DNA of 64,000 nt from positions 186,001 through 250,000 of the forward strand of contig NZ_JAJNNZ010000001.1 in the NCBI RefSeq assembly GCF_022836845.1. The letters are read 5' to 3'. This document shows, one piece after another, positions 20,782 to 31,577 of this stretch. Origin of the DNA: Vibrio gelatinilyticus. GTDB taxonomy: Bacteria; Pseudomonadota; Gammaproteobacteria; Enterobacterales; Vibrionaceae. Within the stretch, counting starts at the first letter, position 1; each line of letters starts with the position of its first letter. The translations under genes were made by a program, and so were the position numbers. The notes under the pieces were generated by a model. The model searched no databases and was not told where the DNA came from. It was given only the letters and a program-made list of their open reading frames with translations.

Positions 20782-22383
20782 TTAAGCACTTTGTTGTACT
20801 GACAACTTCGATCTAGACAATGCTGCTAGAGCAAAACACACCACAACAAAAACGGTTGCAGAAACTGCGAATGAAATAGCAACTGAGGACGTCATACCAA
20901 GCGTGATAAAACCAACACACGAAACCAATGCTACAGATAATGCATAAGGAAGCTGTGTGGCGACATGGTCAATATGATTACAACGGGCGCCTGTCGATGA
21001 AAGAATCGTCGTATCCGAAATCGGTGAACAGTGGTCTCCGAATACAGAGCCTGCAAGAACGGCACTTAACATTGGTAGCATTAACGCCAAATCGGTAGCA
21101 CCGGCCATATCACCAGCAATAGGAAGCATGATGCCGAATGTACCCCAGGAAGTACCTGTAGAAAATGCCATCAAGCCCGAAAGCAAGAAGAGAATAACAG
21201 GTAACCAGTGAACGCCAATGTTGCCTTGCACGAGTGAAGACAAGTACGCGCCAGTTTTCATGTCACCGATGACAGAACCAATAGACCAAGCAAAGAAAAG
21301 AATGAGGATAGCGCCAAACATCGAGTGAGCACCCACCCACATCGTCATTGCAATGTCACGCACAGAAAGCTTCTGACGAGCAACCGTATAAATAGCAACG
21401 ACTAAGCCAGCTAAACCACCATAAATAAGAGATGTACCAACGTCAGTATTCTCAAACGCACCAAGTAGGTTAAACGCAATACCGTCAGCTGCCAGTGCTT
21501 GTCCACCAGTAAACAGCATCGCCGATACCGTCGCAATGATAAGAACTAAAATGGGTAAAATCAGGTCACTAACTCGGCCAAATTCACTTTCTTTAATGTC
21601 CAGTTCTTCATTAATTTCATGAGCTTGTTTTGTATCGTTCTCTTTGTCGTGATCAAAGCCAACACCTTGTGAAGCTTGGATTTCATGCTTACGCATTGGG
21701 CCAACGTCAAGTTGGAACCACGCCACTGCAAATACCATCAACAATGCAAATACTGCATAAAAGTTCATTGGAATCAGAGTGATGTAGGCGCCAATTGCTG
21801 AATATTCAGTCATACCATGAGTGACCAAAATGCCACTGATGATTGTCATGATATACGCGCCCCAGCTAGAAGCTGGCATCAATACACACATTGGTGCTGC
21901 TGTAGAATCCAAAATATACGCTAACTTTGCGCGAGACACATAAAAACGGTCAGTAACAGGGCGAGAAATAGCACCAACAGCAAGGCTGTTGAAATAGTCA
22001 TCTACGAAAATGAATACGCCAAGAAAGGCTGCTAGTAATTTTGAACCACGCTTGCTTTTAACTCGAGACTGAGCCCACTCCGCGAATGCACGTGTACCAC
22101 CTGATAGCGTCAGTAAAGCTGTCATCATGCCAAGTAGCAATAAGAAGCCAACGATACTCATATTCCATGAATTGAGCCCACCATCTTCAATCACAACACC
22201 AGAGACTGTTGTGCCAATATAGCTTAGCGAGTTTCCAATAGAAAAGTCAGAAAGAAGGATTGCCCCAAGAATGATCCCGACGCCAAGAGATAACAGTACT
22301 CGACGAGTAACAATAGCAAGAGTTAACGCCATAATTGGCGGAAGTAACGACAACGGTGACGTTGCAAAATCGATTAAATTCAT
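20782..22383 (-). CDS. NhaC-family Na+/H+ antiporter-like transporter, probable lysine transporter
   Basis: 533 residues with about a dozen transmembrane segments, NhaC/Na_H_antiporter family. Conserved blocks include FVDDYFNSLAVG, a DSTAAPMCVLMPASSWGAY segment, STGTSWGTFGIMLP and GDHCSPISDTT. NhaC proteins exchange sodium for protons, but family members behind lysine riboswitches in gammaproteobacteria have been proposed to import lysine (called LysW in comparative studies). The leader here does contain such a riboswitch, so lysine is the better guess. ATG at 22383 is chosen over an in-frame TTG at 22392. It is monocistronic. Confidence 0.9.
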   Translation of the reverse strand: MNLIDFATSPLSLLPPIMALTLAIVTRRVLLSLGVGIILGAILLSDFSIGNSLSYIGTTVSGVVIEDGGLNSWNMSIVGFLLLLGMMTALLTLSGGTRAFAEWAQSRVKSKRGSKLLAAFLGVFIFVDDYFNSLAVGAISRPVTDRFYVSRAKLAYILDSTAAPMCVLMPASSWGAYIMTIISGILVTHGMTEYSAIGAYITLIPMNFYAVFALLMVFAVAWFQLDVGPMRKHEIQASQGVGFDHDKENDTKQAHEINEELDIKESEFGRVSDLILPILVLIIATVSAMLFTGGQALAADGIAFNLLGAFENTDVGTSLIYGGLAGLVVAIYTVARQKLSVRDIAMTMWVGAHSMFGAILILFFAWSIGSVIGDMKTGAYLSSLVQGNIGVHWLPVILFLLSGLMAFSTGTSWGTFGIMLPIAGDMAGATDLALMLPMLSAVLAGSVFGDHCSPISDTTILSSTGARCNHIDHVATQLPYALSVALVSCVGFITLGMTSSVAISFAVSATVFVVVCFALAALSRSKLSVQQSA

Positions 22384-22529
22384 GATCTTCAAAAACCAGT
22401 TTTTAGTTGGTTAGAGATCTACTGCAGACATGTTAGCGATAGTTTATCGTAACAAACGTTGAACTAAGCGAAAGGGAAGTGAACACTTCACCCAACCCTA
22501 CAGTAGCGCTCCATAGTTTAACAAAATAA
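22384..22529 (-). promoter_or_regulatory. Expression platform and leader of the NhaC-family gene
   Basis: Downstream of the lysine aptamer CCATAGT and ACTATGG (22539-22511 on the minus strand) can form a hairpin overlapping the aptamer's 3' strand. A second stem, GAAGTG-TT-CACTTC (22489-22476), follows, and an AACCA/TGGTT hairpin with a short T run lies 10-30 bases before the start codon. Any of these could carry the on/off switch; which one does is not decided. Confidence 0.5.
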
Positions 22530-22678
22530 TAGACTATGGCAGTGTTGTTCCTTTCGAAGACAACCCCAGCATACAAGCATGACATTCTTATATACTTCGG
22601 CGGCAATACCTTTCGCTATTGTTCATTGGAGTCACCCCAACAATGGCTACTGATTATTTCCGCACCTCTACATCAAAA
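22530..22678 (-). ncRNA. Lysine riboswitch (aptamer)
   Basis: Read on the minus strand the segment has the family landmarks in order: GTAGAGGTGCG, a TCAGTA turn, GTTGGGGTGACTCCAATG, GCGAAAGG, TGCCGCCGAAGT, CTGGGGTTGT and CGAAAGGAACAACACTGCC. This is the lysine (LYS/L-box) aptamer consensus. Lysine binding should lower expression of the downstream NhaC-family gene. It explains a spurious plus-strand ORF (22536-22742). Confidence 0.95.
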
Positions 22679-22742
22679 GCGATATCTTGTTCCAAAACTG
22701 TTCATCAGCTCAGAACATACGACTCACCTTCGCATTAGGTAG

Positions 22743-23313
22743 ACGCCATTGTACTTATAGAAATGCCAATTGCAACATAAAAGCGACGTTGCGTTCCTCG
22801 CCAATATGATAATGTCGAAACTATAAACAGCAGTCGCTATCACACAATATTGCTCTTCTTATTCTAGCGTCTAAATCAAACTTTGGGGACGGGCTGTTAT
22901 TTCTCAATAGTGAGAACGACCAAAATCAACGTCCGGTATCCATGATTTCTATTCCAGATTAAGGTTCGTAGTGAAGACGGCTCACTGCCGGCCGTGAGAC
23001 AAACTCTTTCTATGTTTAACAACAAGGTTTCATATGAAATTACTGTAATTTTTTAATTATGTATTAGGCATAACTTATGCGACGGTAAACATAAACTTTT
23101 TAACTACTCAATAGTGGTTATGTGATTCTTTAGCGAGAAGTCTCTTTTATTTACTTACCTGTTTTATTAGTTTTAATCACAAAAAGATATTTAATTTATG
23201 TTTCAACACAAAATTGACAATATTTTACCTTATTAGCCTTAGTTAAATATTGTCAAAATTAACTTTCAAGTTTATTCTTATCGAGTCATCTATTATAACT
23301 CATGGGAATTGTC
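22743..23313. other. Intergenic region between the lysine riboswitch and vicH
   Basis: About 570 bases. It should hold the promoter of the riboswitch transcript and the vicH promoter. Visible structure: CTCAC/GTGAG inverted repeat at 22981-22998, and a longer one, GACAATATTT/AAATATTGTC, at 23216-23254. The right 250 bases are very AT-rich, as expected for H-NS-regulated DNA. No convincing ORF or known RNA was found. Confidence 0.6.
23216..23254. repeat. Inverted repeat upstream of vicH
   Basis: GACAATATTT (23216-23225) and AAATATTGTC (23245-23254) are a perfect ten-base inverted repeat with a 19-base spacer. The left arm includes a TTGACA-like -35 (23215-23220 approximately). It could be an operator or an mRNA hairpin in the vicH leader. 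Confidence 0.5.
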
Positions 23314-23721
23314 ATGTCTGAACTGACCAAAACTCTACTGAATATTCGTAGCCTACGCGCCTTTGCTCGTGAATTAACAATTGAACAACTAGAAGAAGCT
23401 CTAGATAAACTCACTATTGTTGTGCAAGAAAGACAAGAAAGTGAAGCGGAAGAACGTGCTGCAAATGCAGAGCGCGAAGCTAAGCTTGCTGAATACGCAC
23501 AAATGATCGCTAAAGACGGTATCGATGTAGAAGCGTTAATTTCTGCTCTATCTGGCGAAAGCAAAGGTAAAAGCAAATCTAAGCGTGCTCCTCGCCCAGC
23601 GAAATACAAATACGTTGATGCGAGCGGTGCAGAAAAAACGTGGACTGGTCAAGGCCGAACGCCTTCTGTAATTCAAGCTGCGCTAGATTCAGGTAAATCA
23701 TTAGAAGAGTTCGCTATTTAA
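23314..23721 (+). CDS. vicH: H-NS family nucleoid-associated protein VicH
   Basis: 135 residues from the ATG at 23314, the length of Vibrio cholerae VicH; an upstream ATG at 23302 is in frame but lacks family support. The N-terminal oligomerisation helices (about 1-65) are followed by a linker and the DNA-binding domain with KYKYVDASGAEKTWTGQGRTP, including the core TWTGQGRTP motif. It coats AT-rich DNA and silences genes. Likely autoregulated through the AT-rich upstream region. Confidence 0.97.
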   Translation: MSELTKTLLNIRSLRAFARELTIEQLEEALDKLTIVVQERQESEAEERAANAEREAKLAEYAQMIAKDGIDVEALISALSGESKGKSKSKRAPRPAKYKYVDASGAEKTWTGQGRTPSVIQAALDSGKSLEEFAI

Positions 23722-23741
23722 GTGTCCTAAACTCTAATAAT

Positions 23742-23768
23742 AAAAAAGCGCCTCTTCGGCGCTTTTTT
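23742..23768. terminator. Bidirectional terminator between vicH and gsk
   Basis: AAAAAAGCGCC (23742-23752), loop TCTTC, GGCGCTTTTTT (23758-23768). Symmetrical A and T tracts serve both convergent genes. Confidence 0.93.
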
Positions 23769-23769
23769 A

Positions 23770-25074
23770 TTATCTTTCCCAATATGCTTCTTCCAAGCTA
23801 TCTTCTCTTTCTGGTAAACCTCTTGATAATCGAGGAGAGTGTTGAACCAGAACTTCGTAACTGGCTCGATTTGAGTACTTACATACTTGAGAAAAAGAAG
23901 AGTAAGTCAAAAATGGATATTGATGCTTGCTTGAGTTAGGAACGTTTTCCTTGTGGTATTTATTCGCCGCCATATCATGCAGTAATGCCGATAAGGCCGC
24001 ATCCCCTGCTCCATTTGTATTTTTGATCTTTTCTGGGCCGCCCATGTATGGAGCAATATGTGAATACACTTTAATTGGGTTAACACATTCACCTTTTAAA
24101 GATGGACGACTGAACTCGTAACGATTGAATTCAGCAATGCAACCTGGCAATAACGGCAACGAGGTTTCTCTTTTCGAGTCATTTTCAGTATATCCCGCCA
24201 TAAACAAACCCACTGGACCAGCCGTGCACAATACAATATCGACCCAATCAAGTGCTTTATCTGAAGCCGCTAAAGGATCGCTCTCTCCGGTAAGCGCTTC
24301 GGCTTCATCTTCATTCATTGCAACAACAGTGACATGTTCTTGCAAAAAGCTTTGCCAATATTCAGGATCATCTTGAATAACGAACTTGGTTCCCAATGTC
24401 AAAACGACAGGAACGTTATATTGTTTTGCGTACTTAATCGCTTGCATTGTTGCCTCTGGCATCGGATCGCCTTTTTTACAGCGCACCAAATAAGCAGTTA
24501 ATACAAGAGCAGAAGCATTTTCGAATATACTTTCAGGAATACTATCAGAATGCAGTTGGTTCATTTGACCTTCACTAATTGCAAAGGTACGCTCACCGTC
24601 TTCAGTAATTAGCGCAAAACAACGACCAATAGCACCGTCGACACCTTGTAGATAATTAAGATCCATTCGACTCGACGTATTACATAGATAACGATACCCA
24701 TAGCTACCTATTTTAATGTCCGCACTCATGACACCTAATAGTACAGACTTATCGTCCGCCAACACCGAGTAATTATGAAGAGTGTTCCCTATCGTTCCAC
24801 CAGCATACTCGTTAGTGATCAATTCTAGTTGCTTTAGCTCTTTATAAAGACGCTCTGCTGTTTCGTCATCGATGACTAAAGAGTGACCTTTACTCAGCCC
24901 AAACTTGTCAATCAGTTCACTGCTCACCTTAGCTTCGATATCAACCAAAGTTTGATCAATACCAATGATATGAGTTCGGGCCATTGTTTTACTTTGTTGA
25001 GATTGGCTCACTAAAGGGTCACGGGCATGAACAGGAAAGTAGTGTTTCGATTTACGTTGTCCGGGAAATTTCAT
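23770..25074 (-). CDS. gsk: Inosine-guanosine kinase
   Basis: 434 residues, matching E. coli Gsk from MKFPGQRKSKHYFPVHARDP to the PEREDSLEEAYWER end. It phosphorylates guanosine and inosine to GMP and IMP in purine salvage. PfkB/ribokinase features are the GGTIGNTLHNYSVLADD substrate block and the GAGD motif (TNGAGDAALSAL). Monocistronic; divergent from mnmA across 239 bases. Confidence 0.98.
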   Translation of the reverse strand: MKFPGQRKSKHYFPVHARDPLVSQSQQSKTMARTHIIGIDQTLVDIEAKVSSELIDKFGLSKGHSLVIDDETAERLYKELKQLELITNEYAGGTIGNTLHNYSVLADDKSVLLGVMSADIKIGSYGYRYLCNTSSRMDLNYLQGVDGAIGRCFALITEDGERTFAISEGQMNQLHSDSIPESIFENASALVLTAYLVRCKKGDPMPEATMQAIKYAKQYNVPVVLTLGTKFVIQDDPEYWQSFLQEHVTVVAMNEDEAEALTGESDPLAASDKALDWVDIVLCTAGPVGLFMAGYTENDSKRETSLPLLPGCIAEFNRYEFSRPSLKGECVNPIKVYSHIAPYMGGPEKIKNTNGAGDAALSALLHDMAANKYHKENVPNSSKHQYPFLTYSSFSQVCKYSNRASYEVLVQHSPRLSRGLPEREDSLEEAYWER

Positions 25075-25313
25075 AACAGTTCGTCTGCGAATTGAGAAGG
25101 AAGGCGTAATTCTACCGCTTGTCAGCTTTAAGTCGCAACAACGCGTAACGTAGCAAACGATTACGTCGCGCTTTATTTTAAAATGAGGCCTCCATGCCTT
25201 GTAAATATGCGGATTTTAAAGGTCCACTAAAGTGTGATTTACATCTCGGATCTGTTTTGAGCGTAATCTTTCTGCTAGAATCGGCGTCCAAGTCAAATCG
25301 GTAGAAATACAAC

Positions 25314-26423
25314 ATGTCTGATAACAGCCAAAAAAAAGTGATTGTCGGTATGTCCGGCGGTGTAGATTCCTCAGTTTCTGCGTATCTTTTGCAACAACAA
25401 GGATACCAAGTCGAAGGCCTGTTCATGAAGAACTGGGAAGAAGACGATAACGAGGAATATTGTACCGCTGCTGAAGATTTGGCAGATGCACAAGCAGTCT
25501 GCGACAAACTCGGTATCCACCTACATACCATTAATTTCGCTGCCGAATATTGGGATAATGTCTTTGAGTATTTCCTTGAAGAATATAAAGCTGGCCGAAC
25601 GCCAAACCCAGATATTCTGTGCAATAAAGAGATTAAATTTAAAGCATTTCTTGAATTTGCTGACGAAGTCCTCGATGCCGACTACATAGCAATGGGTCAC
25701 TACGTGCGTCGCACTTTCCCAAAGAACGGTGAACAACCTCAAATGTTAAGAGGTCTGGATAACAATAAAGACCAAAGTTACTTCCTTTATACATTGAGCC
25801 ACGAACAAATTGGCCGTAGCTTGTTTCCTGTCGGTGACCTAGAGAAACCAGAAGTACGACGTATTGCCGAAGAGCAAGATTTGATCACTGCGAAAAAGAA
25901 AGACTCAACGGGTATTTGTTTTATCGGTGAGCGCAAATTTACGGACTTCTTGTCTCGCTATTTACCTGCACAACCGGGTAAAATTGAAACACCTGAAGGC
26001 AAAGAAATTGGCGAGCATCAAGGCCTTATGTACCATACTTTAGGTCAGCGTAAAGGCTTACACATTGGTGGTCAAAAAGGTGGCGGTGGCAACGAAGACC
26101 CATGGTACGTAGCTGATAAAGATCTTAAGCGAAACGTGTTAATCGCGGTCCAAGGCGCAGATCATCCGCTTCTAAAATCGACCGGACTTGTTGCTTCTCA
26201 ATTACATTGGGTAGATCGCAACGTGATCAAAGAGCCAATGAGCTGTACCGTCAAAACTCGCTATCGCCAACAGGATATACCTTGTACCATCATCCCTGTT
26301 GATGATGCGACAATAAAAGTTATTTTTGATGAGCCACAAGTTGCTGTTACACCCGGACAATCAGCCGTTTTCTATAAAGACGACGTTTGTTTAGGTGGTG
26401 GCATCATAGAAGAGCGCATCTAA
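25314..26423 (+). CDS. mnmA: tRNA-specific 2-thiouridylase
   Basis: 369 residues. It thiolates U34 of tRNA Lys, Glu and Gln, receiving sulfur through the Tus relay. PP-loop SGGVDSS at residues 14-20; catalytic cysteines are C103 (ILCNKEIKF) and C202 ([10 protein letters not shown]). ATG at 25314. A TAGAAT -10-like box lies about 40 bases upstream. First gene of mnmA-hflD-purB, the same order as in E. coli. Confidence 0.98.
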   Translation: MSDNSQKKVIVGMSGGVDSSVSAYLLQQQGYQVEGLFMKNWEEDDNEEYCTAAEDLADAQAVCDKLGIHLHTINFAAEYWDNVFEYFLEEYKAGRTPNPDILCNKEIKFKAFLEFADEVLDADYIAMGHYVRRTFPKNGEQPQMLRGLDNNKDQSYFLYTLSHEQIGRSLFPVGDLEKPEVRRIAEEQDLITAKKKDSTGICFIGERKFTDFLSRYLPAQPGKIETPEGKEIGEHQGLMYHTLGQRKGLHIGGQKGGGGNEDPWYVADKDLKRNVLIAVQGADHPLLKSTGLVASQLHWVDRNVIKEPMSCTVKTRYRQQDIPCTIIPVDDATIKVIFDEPQVAVTPGQSAVFYKDDVCLGGGIIEERI

Positions 26424-26441
26424 ACCAATTAGGAGAATTAC

Positions 26442-27059
26442 GTGGCTAATACACTTTATGACCGTACCATTGCTTTTGCTGGGATATGCCAAGCGGTAGC
26501 GCTTGTTCAGAAAGTCGCGAAAGACGGTTACTGTGATTCAGACGCGTTAACGACTTCACTCAAGGCAGTACTCAATACCAATCCTGCGAATACACTTGAA
26601 GTGTTCGGTCATGAATCGGATCTTAAATTGGGTCTAGAGTGTCTAGTGAATGGCATCGATAGTACGCCGGCAGGAAGTGAAGTGACTCGTTATATCATTA
26701 GCCTGATGGCTCTTGAACGTAAGCTTGCTGGACGAAGAGACGCTATGGCTCAACTGGGTGATAGATTGCAGATGTTAGAACGTCAATTAGATCACTACGA
26801 ACTACTTGACGAACAAATGATCAGTAACCTCGCCAGTGTTTATTTGGATGTCATCAGCCCAATTGGCCCTCGAATTCAAGTGACGGGTACACCTGCAATG
26901 CTGCAACAAACCACGACGCAGCATAAAGTTCGTGCTTTGCTTCTATCTGGCATTCGCAGTGCCGTACTTTGGCGTCAGGTTGGTGGCAAGCGACGTCATT
27001 TGGTCTTCGGACGCAAGAAAATGATTGAGCAAGCCCAGATCTTACTCGCCAGGATTTAA
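26442..27059 (+). CDS. hflD: High frequency lysogenization protein HflD homolog
   Basis: 205 residues, helical, membrane-associated family. In E. coli HflD binds lambda CII and hinders lysogeny; its host role is unclear. The start is GTG at 26442 with AGGAG eight bases upstream. It begins 18 bases after mnmA and is probably cotranscribed. The conserved [11 protein letters not shown] and [26 protein letters not shown] segments identify it. Confidence 0.96.
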   Translation: MANTLYDRTIAFAGICQAVALVQKVAKDGYCDSDALTTSLKAVLNTNPANTLEVFGHESDLKLGLECLVNGIDSTPAGSEVTRYIISLMALERKLAGRRDAMAQLGDRLQMLERQLDHYELLDEQMISNLASVYLDVISPIGPRIQVTGTPAMLQQTTTQHKVRALLLSGIRSAVLWRQVGGKRRHLVFGRKKMIEQAQILLARI

Positions 27060-27064
27060 TGCTA

Positions 27065-27086
27065 AGCTCGCAACGATTTGCGAGCT
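27065..27086. repeat. Hairpin downstream of hflD
   Basis: AGCTCGCAA (27065-27073), loop CGAT, TTGCGAGCT (27078-27086), a perfect nine-pair stem. The following AATTCCC is not a T tract, so termination would be inefficient and some mnmA-hflD transcripts may continue into purB. Confidence 0.7.
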
Positions 27087-27088
27087 AA

Positions 27089-28570
<1,482 letters not shown>

Positions 28571-28592
28571 GTTAGCTGAGCTGTTTTCCACT

Positions 28593-28623
28593 AAAAAGGT
28601 AGGCTTATCGCCTACCTTTTTTT
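28593..28623. terminator. Bidirectional terminator between purB and the DUF3833 gene
   Basis: AAAAAGGTAGGC (28593-28604), loop TTATC, GCCTACCTTTTTTT. Strong for purB; the A run also gives five T for the minus-strand operon ending here. Confidence 0.92.
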
Positions 28624-28629
28624 GTTCTG

Positions 28630-29166
28630 TTATTGCTTATCAAAGAACAGCGTAATTCGCCCTACTTCTACACCAAATTTTCTTATACTGGTTAGATTAA
28701 ATACATGATTATCATCCTGGCGATGGAGCCAATCATCTAGTGCGACCGTATATTGGCTGCCATCGACTTCGATTTCAAAATCATAAGTCCAGTGCAACGT
28801 ATTTCCTACTTCACGCCCTGTTGCAATACCAATAATATCCCCAGCCGTACCTTCATAGTATCCGTCGCCTAAGCGCTTTATCACCCAAATTCTTTGAGTT
28901 ATTTCCCCATCGTCGAATACAAAGTCTTCAACCAATGTCAGTGTATCTGCCTCTATCGTGCCGACAATACTGACCTCAAATCGACGGGTTTGCTTGTCAC
29001 TGTAATCTTGTACCATACCCCAGGCTTGGGTTTCTCCTTCGAAGTACTCAAACAGATCAAAGCTTGGACTAGCCTGCCGGTAATCTTCAATATCACTGCT
29101 ACACGCCGTAACCAGTAGAGCAGCGAATAAACAAAGGTAGTTCCTAACTATCTTCATGTGGTTCAT
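28630..29166 (-). CDS. DUF3833 family lipoprotein
   Basis: 178 residues. MKIVRNYLCLFAALLVTACSS is a lipoprotein signal with lipobox LVTAC, so the mature protein starts at the cysteine and is anchored in a membrane on the periplasmic side. The body is beta-rich (DUF3833, possibly a lipocalin-like barrel, inference). ATG at 29166 has AGGAG seven bases upstream and overlaps the previous stop as ATGA. Last gene of the eight-gene operon; function unknown, presumably linked to lipid modification or oxidised lipid handling. Confidence 0.85.
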   Translation of the reverse strand: MNHMKIVRNYLCLFAALLVTACSSDIEDYRQASPSFDLFEYFEGETQAWGMVQDYSDKQTRRFEVSIVGTIEADTLTLVEDFVFDDGEITQRIWVIKRLGDGYYEGTAGDIIGIATGREVGNTLHWTYDFEIEVDGSQYTVALDDWLHRQDDNHVFNLTSIRKFGVEVGRITLFFDKQ

Positions 29167-29750
29167 CGATTAGCTCCTATTAACTGTGCTCTAAGTTGTG
29201 GATATTCACTTTTTGGCGACAGCCAAATTGCTAGAAATGCGTCGTTTAATTCTTCATCTTGGATACTGCCGACGTTCAACATTCTCTGCGTGCCACGATG
29301 AAAATAAAACGTTCCGGACGATCCATCGGTAACGTAGACTAGCTCATCGCCATCTTCGATACTGGGAAAAATATCTGATAATGCCTCGATCCAGTTTGAA
29401 TTTTTCACACGCGAATAACCCATCTTTTGCCACTGCTCGGCTGTTGCATCAAGCAATTGCTTCCGAGAGATGTCTCTTTGGTATTTGATTCTTAAAGCGA
29501 TGGGATGAGGAGTCACGTCTTGAGACACCAAGTATTCCCCTTTCGGACTGAGTAGTTGTGATTGATAAACGTCAAAGAAAAGCCAGCTCAATTGGGCTTG
29601 ACCCACGACAGGCCAATCGTTCCAGTTATGAATTTGAGAAGGAGAATCTTCATTGGCTAGAGCTCGACCAGGAACAATTACTAAGCCCAGGAACACGATG
29701 AGAAGTAAGCTGGTCAACAAGCTTGTAAGGTTTCGGTTTGGTAAAAACAT
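29163..29750 (-). CDS. Chalcone isomerase-like domain protein, periplasmic
   Basis: 195 residues. Residues 1-33 form a signal peptide (hydrophobic LLTSLLLIVFLGLVIV, cleavage near ALA). The rest resembles bacterial chalcone-isomerase-like proteins, with FFDVYQSQLL and a late DGSSGTFYFHRGTQRM block. Bacterial members are usually not true chalcone isomerases; a fatty-acid or lipid-binding role is possible because the plant fold includes fatty-acid-binding proteins (inference). Sits four bases after the DUF2878 gene. Confidence 0.75.
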   Translation of the reverse strand: MFLPNRNLTSLLTSLLLIVFLGLVIVPGRALANEDSPSQIHNWNDWPVVGQAQLSWLFFDVYQSQLLSPKGEYLVSQDVTPHPIALRIKYQRDISRKQLLDATAEQWQKMGYSRVKNSNWIEALSDIFPSIEDGDELVYVTDGSSGTFYFHRGTQRMLNVGSIQDEELNDAFLAIWLSPKSEYPQLRAQLIGANR

Positions 29751-29754
29751 GGCG

Positions 29755-30252
29755 CTAGTCTCTTGTTTGAATTCGCACCACCAAAGCCATTAAAAGTGTC
29801 CACTCGAGAAATAAAATCAGACTTGTCGCAATCGGAGAAAAACTCCACGATACGGCTCCAATTTTAAGTCCTGCAAAGTAACTCAGGGCTCCGGCTATGC
29901 CTCCTACAATACTTACGAGAAACAGAGGGTATCGGTTCACTACTGAGAATAAAACAACTGCATACCAGCCAAAAGCCGCCCAGAGGGCAATTAACCAAAG
30001 CGGCAGAACATCCTGATTGAAGACGAGCACGCCTGAGTATAAGTTGAGGCTATCGATAACCAGGCCAGACAAAAATATCACCGCCATGGAAAGCACAGCT
30101 CGCCTATCAAAGTAGCTCGCCATAACCACCGTGATTGCCACAAGCGCTACTAGTAACAATTGCCATTTATCTTGCCCTAATACCGCCATAACCCACAGAA
30201 GCTGGAACCAAGTACTTTTGATTATTAGAGACGGTACACGCGACATAGTCAT
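29755..30252 (-). CDS. DUF2878 family integral membrane protein
   Basis: 165 residues with about six transmembrane helices and short loops. I place it in DUF2878, whose function is not known. ATG at 30252 has GGGG six bases upstream and begins two bases after the stop of the Cfa-like gene, indicating coupling. Its constant occurrence next to Cfa-like and DUF3833 genes suggests a membrane step in the same pathway. Confidence 0.75.
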   Translation of the reverse strand: MTMSRVPSLIIKSTWFQLLWVMAVLGQDKWQLLLVALVAITVVMASYFDRRAVLSMAVIFLSGLVIDSLNLYSGVLVFNQDVLPLWLIALWAAFGWYAVVLFSVVNRYPLFLVSIVGGIAGALSYFAGLKIGAVSWSFSPIATSLILFLEWTLLMALVVRIQTRD

Positions 30253-30254
30253 CT

Positions 30255-31508
30255 TCAGCCCCGTTGAAAAGTCATGTGAACAGTACTGATGCTCTTTGCC
30301 CTAAAACCGCCTTCACAGTAACAGAAGTAATAGGTCCACATCCTAATAAAGCGCTCATCATAGCCAAGCTTTTTGACTTTATTCAGTGACAGTTCAAAAC
30401 GGTTGCGCCAAGCTTTGAGCGTAGACGCGTAGTCCAGACCAATATCAAACAGGTCTCTAACAATCAGATCGGTGTAATTGGTTGAACATTGTGTGAGTGC
30501 GGTAATCGACGGTAGGAAACCACCCGGGAAAATGTACTTTTGAATAAAGTCGACGTTGTCTGCGTAATTATCGTAGCGTTGGTCAGCAATAGTGATCGCT
30601 TGGATTGCCATCATCCCTTTTGGTTTTAGTAGTTGTTGGCATTTCTCGAAATAGGACGATAGAAAAGACTTACCTACTGCTTCGATCATCTCAATTGAGA
30701 CTAGCTTATCGTACTGCCCTTCAAGCAAACGATAGTCTTTTTTCAGCAATGTGATCTTGTCACTCAAACCTAAAGCGTCAACTTTACGCTTGGCATATTC
30801 AAACTGTTCTTCCGATATCGTCGTTGTTGTCACCAAACAACCGTATTTGCTCGCCATATAAATAGCCATTCCACCCCAGCCGGTACCGATTTCAATCACG
30901 TGATCGGTACTTTTAAGTTCTAGCTGCTGACACAATCTTTCCATTTTATTAATTTGAGCTTGCTCTAAGCTATTATCAGGCGCTGAATAAATTCCCGACG
31001 AATAAAGCATATTCTCATCTAGAAAAGTAGAGTACAAATCGTTGCCAAGATCATAATGTGCACCGATATTTTCTTTCGATTGCGACACTGTATTTCGATT
31101 TACCCAATGAGCAATTTTATAAAGAATGCGACTGAGGAAACTGGAATTATCCTCAATTGAATCCACCGCTTTTAGATTGAGAGCCATTAATTCCATTAGA
31201 CTGGTTAAATCCGGACTTTCCCACCAGCCGTCCATAAACGCCTCACCAGCCGCAATACTTCCGCCTCTCATTAAACGACGATAGAAGTCAGGATGTTTTA
31301 TCTCAATAAGCGCACTTGGCTCGCCCTTTTGAGGGGAACCAAATTGAGTACGATCTGACTCCAACAGCCCCGACTCTTTTTGATAAGACTCAACAATCGT
31401 TAAACTGCCAACCTCTAATTTGTACAAACAACTGAAGGCAATATTTCTCGCTGTTTTTTGGAATATATTGAGTGTTTTTGGCACATCCAAGGACGTTGCA
31501 TTCAACAT
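30255..31508 (-). CDS. Cyclopropane-fatty-acyl-phospholipid synthase family methyltransferase
   Basis: 417 residues. The SAM-binding motif VIEIGTGWGGMAIYM lies near residue 200; upstream is the family's GAHYDLGNDLYSTFLDENMLYSSG block and downstream EMIEAVGKSFLSSYFEKC and YFCYCEGGFRA. The enzyme methylates unsaturated fatty-acyl chains of phospholipids at the inner membrane. Because of its operon it may be closer to the methyltransferase used for furan or other photo-oxidative fatty acids than to ordinary Cfa (inference). ATG at 31508 has GGGAGAA upstream. Confidence 0.9.
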   Translation of the reverse strand: MLNATSLDVPKTLNIFQKTARNIAFSCLYKLEVGSLTIVESYQKESGLLESDRTQFGSPQKGEPSALIEIKHPDFYRRLMRGGSIAAGEAFMDGWWESPDLTSLMELMALNLKAVDSIEDNSSFLSRILYKIAHWVNRNTVSQSKENIGAHYDLGNDLYSTFLDENMLYSSGIYSAPDNSLEQAQINKMERLCQQLELKSTDHVIEIGTGWGGMAIYMASKYGCLVTTTTISEEQFEYAKRKVDALGLSDKITLLKKDYRLLEGQYDKLVSIEMIEAVGKSFLSSYFEKCQQLLKPKGMMAIQAITIADQRYDNYADNVDFIQKYIFPGGFLPSITALTQCSTNYTDLIVRDLFDIGLDYASTLKAWRNRFELSLNKVKKLGYDERFIRMWTYYFCYCEGGFRAKSISTVHMTFQRG

Positions 31509-31577
31509 TGCTGTTCTCCCTAATTCGAATTCTTATGGTTTTTCTCGTTGTGCTTATATAATAAAAAACCAATCGTT

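Noticed and set aside
22536..22742. 68-residue plus-strand ORF
   Set aside because: It is the reverse of the lysine riboswitch aptamer; no ribosome site and the structure explains the sequence.
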